From assembly GCF_039543185.1 (NCBI RefSeq), contig NZ_BAABJG010000029.1, forward strand, positions 310,001 to 374,000: a stretch of 64,000 bases of DNA. Reading direction: 5' to 3'. The stretch comes from Paenibacillus_S vulneris (GTDB taxonomy: Bacteria; Bacillota; Bacilli; Paenibacillales; NBRC-103111). Below, in pieces: positions 34,482-42,341 of this stretch (positions are counted from its first letter, which is position 1; each line of letters opens with the position of its first letter). Both the position numbers and the translations under genes were made by a program. Under the pieces are notes generated by a model that worked only from the letters and a program-made list of their open reading frames with translations, searched no databases and was not told where the DNA came from.

Positions 34482-34610
34482 ATGGCGAACAATCGCACAA
34501 TAAATTCCGAAGAACAGCAAAAGCAATCGAAGCAAAATCATACTCCGGAAGTAGCTAATGAAGAAATAAGGGATAAAAAGCTGGATGGACCGAACCGTCC
34601 TTCGGTATAG
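34482..34610 (+). CDS. Small hydrophilic protein (42 residues)
   Basis: Begins MANNRTINSEEQQKQ and ends GPNRPSV; rich in Asn, Gln, Glu and Lys, no hydrophobic segment. A strong AAAGGAG ribosome site lies 9 bases before the ATG. Size and composition resemble minor small acid-soluble spore proteins, but no specific family is recognised. It lies between the deacetylase and the DUF3905 gene, all in one direction. Confidence 0.6.
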   Translation: MANNRTINSEEQQKQSKQNHTPEVANEEIRDKKLDGPNRPSV

Positions 34611-34651
34611 AGGGGCATTTACGATCCAGGATGGATAGGGAGGGATAATGC

Positions 34652-35077
34652 GTGAGTTCAGAAGACAAGGAAAAACAGAAGTTCCCCAAAGCCGCAACCA
34701 AGGACCAAAGCGAGCTGGACCCTTTTGAAATTAACTTTTTGCCGCAGTTTCGTGAAGGCAGGGGACCGAGAGATCCGTTTGTCAACTCGCATGGCGTTGT
34801 CATTGGAGACCATGACTATGAATCGGACGAGTCTCCGCTTGAGAACTGGTCCAAAGAGACGGATCCTTCGGTGATGTCCGGTGATGAGTGGGTGCATCCG
34901 TTCAAGGATATCGGGTTTCAATCTGCGGAAAATAGGGATTACTTTGAAAAAGGGATCATTCCCGAGACCGGAAGATTCTCACATCCTGACAAAAATGTCG
35001 CTTACCCCGTCTACAGCGATACTTTGGACCACGAGCAAGAGAATGGACCTCAAGCCGCTTCAGATAAAACCGAATAA
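34652..35077 (+). CDS. DUF3905 protein
   Basis: 141 residues from a GTG start with GGGAGGG seven bases upstream. Highly acidic, with conserved-looking DPFEINFLPQFREGRGPRDPF, GDHDYESDESPLENW and GDEWVHPFKDIGFQ segments that characterise DUF3905 proteins of spore-forming Bacillales. No signal or membrane segment. Function unknown; a sporulation link is inferred from its taxonomic spread and its small hydrophilic neighbour. Confidence 0.8.
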   Translation: MSSEDKEKQKFPKAATKDQSELDPFEINFLPQFREGRGPRDPFVNSHGVVIGDHDYESDESPLENWSKETDPSVMSGDEWVHPFKDIGFQSAENRDYFEKGIIPETGRFSHPDKNVAYPVYSDTLDHEQENGPQAASDKTE

Positions 35078-35112
35078 CCTTCATAGGCTGCGCCAAACTT
35101 TCATCAGGTACT

Positions 35113-35140
35113 TTGCTTTCACCCCTTGTCGATGTATAAT
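35113..35140 (+). promoter_or_regulatory. SigA promoter of bacilliredoxin gene
   Basis: TTGCTT (35113-35118), 16-base spacer, TATAAT (35135-35140). Confidence 0.7.
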
Positions 35141-35191
35141 GAGACATACGATAGTTTGTAAATTCTTATGTAGGTAAAGGAGTGGAAGTCA

Positions 35192-35626
35192 ATGTCCATG
35201 TCATTTGAATCATACATGAAAGATATGGTGCAGCCGATGAGAGATGAGCTGACTCGTATCGGAATTACCGAGCTGCGCACACCGGAAGAGGTTGTGGAGA
35301 AGCTGGAGAATGCCAAGGGAACGGCTCTTCTGGTTATTAACTCCGTTTGCGGCTGTGCTGCCGGTCAATGCCGTCCAGGCGTAGCCAAAGCGCTGCAAAA
35401 TGATGTGAAGCCCGATCATTTGTTCACCGTATTTGCCGGTCAGGATAAAGAAGCTACGGCCAAGGCACGTGAATATTTGGCGCCGTATCCTCCGTCTTCA
35501 CCATCCATCGCTCTTTTGAAAGACGGCGAGCTGGTGCATTTCATCCAGCGCCATCAAATCGAAGACCGTTCGGCCGACATGATCGCCGGAGATTTGATCA
35601 GCGCATTCGAGCAATACTGCAAATAA
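35192..35626 (+). CDS. Bacilliredoxin (BrxA/BrxB family)
   Basis: 144 residues, thioredoxin-like fold with the family's CGC motif (C53-G-C55 in NSVCGCAAGQCRPG). Bacilliredoxins remove bacillithiol from proteins after oxidative stress. Length and sequence match BrxA (YphP)/BrxB (YqiW), but I cannot separate the two by eye. AAAGGAG precedes the ATG; own promoter and terminator. Confidence 0.95.
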   Translation: MSMSFESYMKDMVQPMRDELTRIGITELRTPEEVVEKLENAKGTALLVINSVCGCAAGQCRPGVAKALQNDVKPDHLFTVFAGQDKEATAKAREYLAPYPPSSPSIALLKDGELVHFIQRHQIEDRSADMIAGDLISAFEQYCK

Positions 35627-35635
35627 GATTTCTTG

Positions 35636-35674
35636 AAAAAGCTCCCTTCGGCTAAGCCGATGCGGAGTTTTTTT
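35636..35674 (+). terminator. Terminator after bacilliredoxin gene
   Basis: CTCC...GGAG outer stem, CGGC-taa-GCCG inner stem, then seven T. Confidence 0.85.
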
Positions 35675-35761
35675 ACCGCATGGGAAAGTTTATGTACACT
35701 GTGATTCACTCGATTCTTTTATGTTTGAAAATCCTTTTGGCAGCAGAGCGACGTTTGGCCC

Positions 35762-35789
35762 TTGCAATCTGAATACAGTGCACTATACT
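35762..35789 (+). promoter_or_regulatory. SigA promoter of nadE
   Basis: TTGCAA (35762-35767), 16-base spacer, TATACT (35784-35789). Confidence 0.7.
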
Positions 35790-35824
35790 TATAGGAAATA
35801 GAGAGTGGAAGAGGTGGATTCACG

Positions 35825-36634
35825 ATGAGCATGCAGCAGGAAATTATCGCAAGGCTTGGCGTAAAGCCGCAAATTAACGTGGACGAAGAAATCCGCAAGC
35901 GCGTCGATTTTTTGAAGGAATACATAGTTTCATCGGGAGTTAACGGTCTCTTGATCGCCATTAGCGGCGGGATTGACAGCGCTGTGGCGACAGGTCTCTG
36001 CATTCGGGCTACTGATGAGTTAACCCAGGAAAAGGGCAAGGAATATAAGACGCTTGGCGTATTTCAACCCTATGGAGAGCAGGCTGACATTGCGGACAGC
36101 TATGCTGTAGCTGAAGCGTTCAAGCTGAAATACCGCGTGGAAACGAATATTGAGGAAGCTGTAAACGAGATTGCCCTCGAAGCGGAGCATGCGTTGAAAT
36201 CCATTGGCGAGCATCGCCATTTAAGCCGCGGAGGCAAAGGTAACGTGAAGGCGAGAACCCGCATGGTGATGCAATATGCGCTGGCGTTCGAGCTGAACCT
36301 GCTTGTCGTTGGGACAGACCATGCGTCCGAGGCGATTACCGGCTTCTATACCAAATACGGCGACGGAGCCGTAGACATCACTCCGCTCAGCTCGCTTAAT
36401 AAGCGTCAGGTTCGTCAGCTGGCCGCAGCGCTCGGCGTTCCAAAAAGCGTTCTGGACAAAGCGCCGACAGCCGGCTTATGGGAAGGCCAAACCGACGAGA
36501 ATGAGCTGGGAATTACCTATGAAGCCAACAGCGACTACCTGGAGGGCAAGGAGATTGATCCGGCCGTCCAAGAGAAGCTGGAGAAGCAATACTTGAAGAC
36601 GGAGCACAAACGTTCCCCGATTCCGGGAATTTAA
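35825..36634 (+). CDS. nadE: Ammonia-dependent NAD synthetase
   Basis: 269 residues. PP-loop motif ISGGIDSAVATG (about 42-53) binds ATP; GTDHASEAITGFYTKYGDGAVDI and PTAGLWEGQTDENELG are NadE signatures. It amidates deamido-NAD to NAD with ammonia. No glutaminase domain. GAGGTGG precedes the ATG. Its terminator hairpin abuts the second copy of the structured element. Confidence 0.96.
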   Translation: MSMQQEIIARLGVKPQINVDEEIRKRVDFLKEYIVSSGVNGLLIAISGGIDSAVATGLCIRATDELTQEKGKEYKTLGVFQPYGEQADIADSYAVAEAFKLKYRVETNIEEAVNEIALEAEHALKSIGEHRHLSRGGKGNVKARTRMVMQYALAFELNLLVVGTDHASEAITGFYTKYGDGAVDITPLSSLNKRQVRQLAAALGVPKSVLDKAPTAGLWEGQTDENELGITYEANSDYLEGKEIDPAVQEKLEKQYLKTEHKRSPIPGI

Positions 36635-36643
36635 TGATGATAT

Positions 36644-36673
36644 GGCCGGGCAGCTGCCCGGCCTAAGCTTTTC
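36644..36673 (+). terminator. Proximal nadE terminator hairpin
   Basis: GGCCGGGC-AGCT-GCCCGGCC (36644-36663), a perfect 8-bp stem, followed by TAAGCTTTTC with only a weak T-run. It is related to the hairpin on the far side of the repeat element. Confidence 0.8.
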
Positions 36674-36680
36674 TGAAACT

Positions 36681-36851
36681 ATTAAAAACTGAAAATTGCA
36701 AGGATTAGGTGGGGTATCTCCTGGAGGAGCGATAGCGTCCGCCTTTGAAACCCGTGAAAATTCCACTAAAATCTAATCTGATTCATGGGTTTCAACAGCG
36801 GCTGGAGGGGGATACCTCACCGGAGTAACTGGCAAGTTCCAGCTTTTTAAT
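36681..36851 (+). repeat. Structured intergenic element, copy 2
   Basis: Outer arms ATTAAAAACTG (36681-36691) and CAGCTTTTTAAT (36840-36851) pair with one bulge. Second stem GGTGGGGTATC (36708-36718) with GATACCTCACC (36811-36821), one G-T pair. CTCC/GGAG hairpin, GCGATAGCG block, CCGC/GCGG pairing and a 14-bp inner stem (36745-36758 with 36782-36795) of unrelated sequence to copies 1 and 3. Same sense as nadE. Confidence 0.85.
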
Positions 36852-36863
36852 TCTAGAAGGTTG

Positions 36864-36892
36864 AAGTCGGGCAGCGGCCCGGCTTATTTTAT
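36864..36892 (+). terminator. Distal nadE terminator
   Basis: AAGTCGGGC / GCCCGGCTT stem (36864-36872 with 36877-36885), then TATTTTATT. Near-duplicate of the proximal hairpin at 36644-36663. Confidence 0.8.
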
Positions 36893-37027
36893 TACCATAG
36901 AGGGTGGGACATTCTTTTTCTTGCGTTTGGGATGTAGATTCGATACGATGTGATTAAAACCCAGGCAGCGGCTAAGCAATGCAGCAAGGCAGGACGCCAT
37001 GTCTGGCTGGAAAAGGAACGTTTGACC

Positions 37028-37420
37028 ATGATTATTGGAATTGGCACGGACCTGCTCGACATTGCGAGAGTGAAAGGGATTCTGGAAGGCACGGCAGGGG
37101 AACGGTTTATGCAGCGGGCGCTTACCGAAGCGGAGCGGCAGCTGGCGGCTCAGCGCAAGGGGAGATTGGCCGAATTCGTATCCGGCCGCTTTGCTGCCAA
37201 AGAAGCGGTCAGCAAGGCGCTGGGCTGCGGAATCGGCAAGCAAGTGTCGCTGCAGGACATTGAAGTGCTTCCGGACCCGTTGGGCAAACCGGTATGCAGG
37301 GTGTCGGAGGAGGCGCTTCGGAGGCTGCAGCTGCCTCCGGATACGAGAATTCATTTGAGCATCACGCATACGGAAACTTCGGCAATGGCTTATGCCATTG
37401 TGGAAGCAGCTGGTTCATGA
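37028..37420 (+). CDS. acpS: Holo-[acyl-carrier-protein] synthase
   Basis: 130 residues from the ATG at 37028 (AAAGGA ten bases upstream). IGIGTDLLDIARV supplies the Mg-binding Asp, and RFAAKEAVSKALGCGI the Glu and Lys. It transfers phosphopantetheine from CoA to the serine of ACP. Length is typical. Followed by the thioesterase gene in the same direction with a 30-base gap. Confidence 0.94.
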   Translation: MIIGIGTDLLDIARVKGILEGTAGERFMQRALTEAERQLAAQRKGRLAEFVSGRFAAKEAVSKALGCGIGKQVSLQDIEVLPDPLGKPVCRVSEEALRRLQLPPDTRIHLSITHTETSAMAYAIVEAAGS

Positions 37421-37450
37421 AGAAAGGGTCACACATGGGAGGAAAGCTAT

Positions 37451-37963
37451 ATGGAGCAGCGATTTGTTAAAGAGTCCAGAACGTACAAGACATCGAGAAT
37501 ATTCCCAACGGATGTCAACAACCACAATACGCTATTCGGAGGCAAGTTAATGGCCTACATTGACGATATCGCCTCTATCTCGGCATCCAAACACTGCCGC
37601 CGGTCCGTCGTAACGGCTTCTACGGACTCCGTCGACTTCTTGTCGCCGATCCGGCCGACCGATTCGGTCTGCCTGGAATCGTTCGTCACCTGGACAGGCA
37701 AAAGCTCGATGGAGGTCTTCGTGAAGGTCATCACAGAGGATCTCAAGACCGGGGAACGAACCATCGCGGCAACTTCGTTCTTAACCTTCGTCGCATTGGA
37801 TGAGAACAAACGGCCGGTACAGGTCCCTCAAGTGATCCCGGAAACCGAGGAAGAGCGCCGCTTGAACGCGACAGGGACAAGACGGGCGGAAATGCGTAAA
37901 ACGCGCCGGGAGCAGAGCAAAGAGTTTTCGGATCATTTGATAACGCGCTTCCCGTGGGAATAG
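37451..37963 (+). CDS. Acyl-CoA thioesterase (hotdog fold, YkhA-like)
   Basis: 170 residues. PTDVNNHNTLFGGKLMAYID is the hotdog signature with the catalytic Asn/Asp region, followed by ASTDSVDFLSPI. Family hydrolyses acyl-CoAs. The C-terminal 30 residues are basic and charged. GGGAGGAAAG precedes the ATG. Likely co-transcribed with acpS. Confidence 0.9.
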   Translation: MEQRFVKESRTYKTSRIFPTDVNNHNTLFGGKLMAYIDDIASISASKHCRRSVVTASTDSVDFLSPIRPTDSVCLESFVTWTGKSSMEVFVKVITEDLKTGERTIAATSFLTFVALDENKRPVQVPQVIPETEEERRLNATGTRRAEMRKTRREQSKEFSDHLITRFPWE

Positions 37964-38026
37964 ACGCACAGCAATCCTTATTAAATCTTCCACAATCACA
38001 TTCGAGAGGAAGGACGGTTATTCGAC

Positions 38027-38548
38027 ATGAACCAGAGACCCGCTTCGAGCGAGTATGCTCCTTACTATGGCACTTATATCCAGCTTGTCCCTGCAGAAGG
38101 TGATTTGATTCAAATCCTGGAGGATCAACTCCAGCGTACTATCGCATTTTTAAGCGGATTAACGGAAGAGCAGGGAAACTACCGCTATGCGGAAGGAAAA
38201 TGGAGCGTTAAAGAAGTCATCGGTCATATTACGGATAATGAGCGGATCATGAGCTACCGGCTTCTGCGGATTGCGAGAGGGGATACGACGCCGCTTCCGG
38301 GCTACGATCAGGATACGCTGATGGAGGGATCTCCGTTCCAGCGTTGTACGCTAGCTTACCTGCTCGAAGACTTTAAGGCTGTCCGTCAAGCCACACTGAC
38401 ACTCTTAAGATCGTTGACGGAGGAAGCGTGGGGAAGAGAAGGGACCGCGAGTGATTGCGTAATCTCAGCCAGAGCTCTGGCCTGCGTCATCATCGGCCAT
38501 GAGCTGCACCACCTTCAAGTGCTTCGCGACCGTTATGGAATCCAATAA
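38027..38548 (+). CDS. DinB/YfiT-like four-helix metal-binding protein
   Basis: 173 residues. GKWSVKEVIGHITDNERIMSYR gives the first histidine, and IIGHELHHLQVLRDRY the C-terminal H..HH ligands of the DinB/YfiT metal site. These proteins may act as thiol-dependent S-transferases, for example with bacillithiol; the substrate is unknown. Starts with ATG behind GAGAGGAAGG. Terminator follows. Confidence 0.88.
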   Translation: MNQRPASSEYAPYYGTYIQLVPAEGDLIQILEDQLQRTIAFLSGLTEEQGNYRYAEGKWSVKEVIGHITDNERIMSYRLLRIARGDTTPLPGYDQDTLMEGSPFQRCTLAYLLEDFKAVRQATLTLLRSLTEEAWGREGTASDCVISARALACVIIGHELHHLQVLRDRYGIQ

Positions 38549-38566
38549 GACGCGCGAATAAGACAA

Positions 38567-38613
38567 AGAATCTCCCACGAAAGTCTCTCAGGACGGTGGA
38601 AGATTCTTTTTTT
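38567..38613. terminator. Terminator between DinB and SIMPL genes
   Basis: AGAATCT-CCCAC / GTGG-A-AGATTCT stem, then TTTTTTT. Confidence 0.88.
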
Positions 38614-38629
38614 GCTTCATCCCGCAGTA

Positions 38630-39394
38630 TTAAAACTCATATTGAACGCTCAGGTTCGTTGTAATGGTTAGTTCTCCAGGAGCAATGGAGGTTGCTGAAG
38701 AAGCAGTATCTGCAGCTTTCATAAGCATAGGGCTGTACTCACGGCGAACCGGAATAGCGGAGGTTCCGGTTTGAACTACGTTCACTACGCCTTTCAGCTC
38801 TTTACCAACGGTTTTGGCAATGGCAATCGCTTTGGCTTCAGCATTTTTCATGGCGGAGTCAATGGCCTGGATTTCGTATTCCTGGCGTTTTTCGGTATCG
38901 AATTGAACCCCGTTAATTTGGTTCGCCCCGGCAACGGATGCCGCATCGAGGAAGGCGCCTACCTTATCGATATCGCGGTAAGTGACTTGAACCATTTGCG
39001 TTGCGGAGTAGCCAATAATTTTGGGCTCCTTGTCCGTATAGCTGTAAACAGGCTGTACGGAAAATCCGGAGGTTTTCACGTCTTTCTTGTCGAGCTTATA
39101 CGTATCATACAGCAGGGCCGTCAGTCCTGCGAAGCTTTCCGCATTCAGCTTTTGAGCTTCGCTGGCGGTGTCGGCTTTGGTCATGACGCCAAGATTGATA
39201 TAGGCCACGTCTGGAGCGACCTTGATCTCACCTTCGCCTCCGACGGTGATCGTTTTACTGTAAGCGGTGCTTACCTGCTCCGCATAGGCGGTAGCAGCGC
39301 CTGCCGGATGCAGTGAAGTGAAAGACGTCAAGCCGGTTAATAAAGTGGCTGCAGCAACTCCGATAATGAGCTTGTTTTTGACGGTCGATTTCAT
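38630..39394 (-). CDS. Exported SIMPL-domain protein
   Basis: 254 residues from the ATG at 39394 (GGGGGAAT upstream); in-frame sequence further 5' is unsupported. Signal peptide about 1-35. The SIMPL (DUF541) domain has ITVGGEGEIKVAPDVAYINLGV at the start and a FDTEKRQEYEIQAIDSAMKNAEAKA helix; the end LTITTNLSVQYEF is typical. These periplasmic or extracellular proteins (BP26/YggE group) have a proposed stress role. Function unknown. Confidence 0.9.
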   Translation of the reverse strand: MKSTVKNKLIIGVAAATLLTGLTSFTSLHPAGAATAYAEQVSTAYSKTITVGGEGEIKVAPDVAYINLGVMTKADTASEAQKLNAESFAGLTALLYDTYKLDKKDVKTSGFSVQPVYSYTDKEPKIIGYSATQMVQVTYRDIDKVGAFLDAASVAGANQINGVQFDTEKRQEYEIQAIDSAMKNAEAKAIAIAKTVGKELKGVVNVVQTGTSAIPVRREYSPMLMKAADTASSATSIAPGELTITTNLSVQYEF

Positions 39395-39536
39395 GTTATT
39401 CCCCCGATTACCAAAATGTTGTTTCACCTCTTCAAACGGAACGGTCCGCAAAAAGGTTGCAATTCGGATGCAAAGAGAGAAAAAAATTTTTGCTGACGGC
39501 GGTGCCGGTTGTTCGATCGATCCACAGCACGGACAA

Positions 39537-39579
39537 AACAAAAACATCTGCTGTACGACAGTTATCGTATAACGGATGT
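39537..39579 (-). terminator. Terminator of the cytochrome c gene
   Basis: Minus-strand stem ACATC...TACGA / TCGTA...GATGT followed by TTTTTGTTTT. Confidence 0.8.
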
Positions 39580-39625
39580 CTTGGTTTATGGGCGGCTTCC
39601 AGCTATGAAGGCTGTGGCCGGCAGA

Positions 39626-40006
39626 CTATTTTTTGCTGGCAAGCCATTCGGCCAATGCCTCGGTTTCCTCGGGCTTAAGCTTGGTGCCGAAGCCGGGCAT
39701 GCCGTTGCCGCCGCTAATAATTTGCTTGCTGATCTGCTCCTTCGTCAGCTTGCCGCCGATTTTTTGCAGATTGGTCGCGGGACCGACCTTCCCCTCGAGG
39801 TTGTTGCCGTGGCAGGAAATGCAGCTCTGCTTATACAGAGCTTGTACCTGTTCCGGCGCACTCGTCAGCGCGTCACCTTGGCTGGCGGCTTTATTGCCGC
39901 CGCCGAAGGGCTCTCCGCCCTGCTTGGCGGTGCCGCCGCAGCCGGCTAACGCTCCAACGATGAGTAAAGAAACGGCCCAACTGAGCCCTTTGGTGATTTT
40001 GCTCAT
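39626..40006 (-). CDS. Membrane-anchored cytochrome c551-type lipoprotein
   Basis: 126 residues. Lipobox LAGC with lipidated C23, a Gly/Ala-rich linker, then a single cytochrome c domain with CISCH (C62, C65, H66) and the axial M103 in NGMPGF. Resembles CccB/CccA small c-type cytochromes that carry electrons to a caa3 oxidase in Bacillus, consistent with ctaG in the same window, although far away. GGGGGATAAC precedes the ATG. Confidence 0.93.
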   Translation of the reverse strand: MSKITKGLSWAVSLLIVGALAGCGGTAKQGGEPFGGGNKAASQGDALTSAPEQVQALYKQSCISCHGNNLEGKVGPATNLQKIGGKLTKEQISKQIISGGNGMPGFGTKLKPEETEALAEWLASKK

Positions 40007-40198
40007 CCGGTTATCCCCCTACCGATTGGTATGAAATATTATTACGATATGAAAGAAAACGATATAGTACGGATGGGTCAGACCATCTGATGATTGCCCT
40101 TATGGCACGAATCTTTTGAAAAGAGGCTTGCTTATGCGTAGCGTACACCTTCCAGCCTGGGAAGTCAAACCAACGAATGAACTTGTGCCTCATGAAAT

Positions 40199-41059
40199 TC
40201 AGTGGTCCATATAGGGGGCAAACCGGTGCTTTTTGGCATATTCCCGCGGCGAGACGCCGGTCACCTTTTTGAAAATGCGGCTGAAATAAAATTCATCCGT
40301 GTAGCCGACGCTGTTCGCAATCAGCTTAAGCCGGTAATCCGACAAGACCAGCAGCTCCTTGGCACGGTCGACCCTTAGATGGGTCAAGTAATCAATAGGG
40401 CTGTAGCCGATATATTTTTTGAATAATCGCGAATAGTGGCTTACGCTTAAACCGGCCATTTGCGCCAGCCCCTCCAGGGTAAGCGGCTCCTGGTAGTGCC
40501 CGACCATGTGGTCTTGGGTGAGCTCGATAGCAGCCGTAGTATCCCCGGCTATCTTTTGTGCGCGGAAATCCTGAATCAGCGTCAGGAAAAACTCAAGAAG
40601 CAATATTTTTCTCCGCATGGCGGTCATATGTCCCCGGCGCTTCCACAGAATATCGAGCTGCTCGAACAAATAAATGAGCTGGGGCGTATTATTAACCGTG
40701 TACATGCCCTCGAGCGGGAAGGAGGCTTCCGTTGAGCTTCGGTAAATCCACTGTTCCTTCTCCTCGAAAGTTTCCGTATAATGAAAACGGAGGAAGTAGT
40801 ATTCGAGCGGCTGCTCGGGATCCGTTTGGCGTTCAACGACCATGCCCGGACTAAAGCAAAAAAACTTCCCCGGCTCGGCCGGATAATGAGTGCCGTTGAT
40901 CGTAAACGTGCCTTTTCCTTTAATAATAAGCCAGATCGAATGATGCTGAATCGTTCTGGGCAGCTGGTGCCACTGGGGGCTGCATTTTTGATGTCCTACC
41001 AACAGGATGGAAATCACAAGCCTATTAAGCCGTGCCGCCAGTTCACCGGGAGTTAACAT
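40199..41059 (-). CDS. AraC-family regulator with cupin domain
   Basis: 286 residues from the ATG at 41059 (GAGGAGTGAGG upstream). N-terminal cupin-like sugar-sensing domain (about 25-140: GKGTFTINGTHYPAEPGKFFCFSPG), C-terminal double helix-turn-helix (about 180-280: LAQMAGLSVSHYSRLFKKYIGYSP, IANSVGYTDEFYFSRIFKK). The layout is typical of regulators of sugar use. No obvious sugar gene lies next to it; it diverges from mutY. Target unknown. Confidence 0.9.
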   Translation of the reverse strand: MLTPGELAARLNRLVISILLVGHQKCSPQWHQLPRTIQHHSIWLIIKGKGTFTINGTHYPAEPGKFFCFSPGMVVERQTDPEQPLEYYFLRFHYTETFEEKEQWIYRSSTEASFPLEGMYTVNNTPQLIYLFEQLDILWKRRGHMTAMRRKILLLEFFLTLIQDFRAQKIAGDTTAAIELTQDHMVGHYQEPLTLEGLAQMAGLSVSHYSRLFKKYIGYSPIDYLTHLRVDRAKELLVLSDYRLKLIANSVGYTDEFYFSRIFKKVTGVSPREYAKKHRFAPYMDH

Positions 41060-41130
41060 TTGCCTCACTCCTCTGATGATTTTCAAATGCCATCATTATA
41101 CCATATCGTTCCGCAAGAGAAGGAGACCTC

Positions 41131-42279
41131 ATGGATACGAACTTGAAAAAACAATATTTTTCCGAAGAGCTGCTGTCCTGGTACCGCAAGCATCGCCGTG
41201 ATCTGCCGTGGCGCCGCAGCAGAAACCCTTATCATATATGGATTTCGGAAGTGATGCTGCAGCAGACCCGGGTGGAGACGGTCATCCCGTATTTTCACCG
41301 TTTTATCGAACGCTTTCCAACGATGGAGGCGCTGGCGGAAGCACCGGAGGAGGATGTGCTGAAGCTGTGGGAGGGGCTGGGGTATTATTCCAGAGCCCGC
41401 AATCTGCAAGGGGCCGTGCGAGAGGTCCAGGAGCGGTATGGCGGTACAGTACCGGATACGCTGAAGGAAATATCTACGTTAAAGGGAGTAGGCCCTTACA
41501 CGGCCGGTGCCGTACTAAGCATAGCGTACAATAAACCGGAGCCGGCTGTTGACGGTAATGTCATGCGAGTCCTATCCCGGTATTTTCTTATTGAAGAAGA
41601 CATTATGAAGGTCAGCACGAGAGGAATTATGGAGAAGCTCGCGAAGGAGCTGATTCCGGAGGGAGCAGCCGGCGACTTTAACCAAGGCTTGATGGAGCTC
41701 GGCGCCATGGTGTGTACCCCGCGTTCGCCCCATTGCCTGACCTGTCCGGTGATGGAGCACTGCGCTGCCAGAGAAGCGGGAATGGAGGAGGAGCTGCCCG
41801 TCAAGAAGAAGGCCAAGCCCCCGCGTCCCGAGTACCGGATCGCCGCTCTTATCGAAGGGACAGGCCCTAACCAGGGGAAGGTGCTGATCCGGCAGCGCCC
41901 GCAGGAAGGACTGCTTGCGCGGATGTGGGAGCTGCCGCATACGGATGTTCCCTTTACGTACAGCCCATCGGAAAAGGCGCATCCTTCGATAGACTCGATT
42001 CCCTCCTCGGTGTCTATATTGGCAGACCATTTGGCCGAGGAAACCATCGGCATTCATCCGGAACGATGGTATATGCACGCCGAACATACGTTCAGTCATA
42101 TCCATTGGGATATGCAGGTGATCGCCTGTAGTCTGGAATCCTCACTTCTGCCTTCCGGCAGCAGTCTGCTGATGCCCTCCCATTATCAATGGGTAGACCG
42201 GGATACGATGGGGCAGTATGCGTTCCCCAATGTATTTCTGAAAATATTAAACCGGTATTTTGCCGAGCATAGCAACTGA
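41131..42279 (+). CDS. mutY: A/G-specific adenine DNA glycosylase
   Basis: 382 residues. Catalytic E40 in ISEVMLQQT, helix-hairpin-helix LKGVGPYTAGAV, catalytic D141 in VDGNVMRV, and a 4Fe-4S cluster at C195, C202, C205, C211. The C-terminal Nudix-like domain (about 230-380) recognises 8-oxoG. It excises adenine mispaired with 8-oxoguanine, working with a MutT-type cleanser such as the Nudix protein at 20316. GAGAAGGAG precedes the ATG. Confidence 0.95.
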   Translation: MDTNLKKQYFSEELLSWYRKHRRDLPWRRSRNPYHIWISEVMLQQTRVETVIPYFHRFIERFPTMEALAEAPEEDVLKLWEGLGYYSRARNLQGAVREVQERYGGTVPDTLKEISTLKGVGPYTAGAVLSIAYNKPEPAVDGNVMRVLSRYFLIEEDIMKVSTRGIMEKLAKELIPEGAAGDFNQGLMELGAMVCTPRSPHCLTCPVMEHCAAREAGMEEELPVKKKAKPPRPEYRIAALIEGTGPNQGKVLIRQRPQEGLLARMWELPHTDVPFTYSPSEKAHPSIDSIPSSVSILADHLAEETIGIHPERWYMHAEHTFSHIHWDMQVIACSLESSLLPSGSSLLMPSHYQWVDRDTMGQYAFPNVFLKILNRYFAEHSN

Positions 42280-42306
42280 TGCTACCCAAACCGAAGGATA
42301 ACATAG

Positions 42307-42341
42307 TAAAAGAGCGGGTTTTATACAATCCGCTCTTTTAA
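42307..42341. terminator. Bidirectional terminator overlapping the end of the Crp-like gene
   Basis: AAAAGAGCGG / CCGCTCTTTT arms around a 12-base loop. The right arm and loop encode the last codons (Lys-Glu-Arg-Ile-Val-stop) of the minus-strand gene, so the hairpin is partly coding. Confidence 0.85.
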
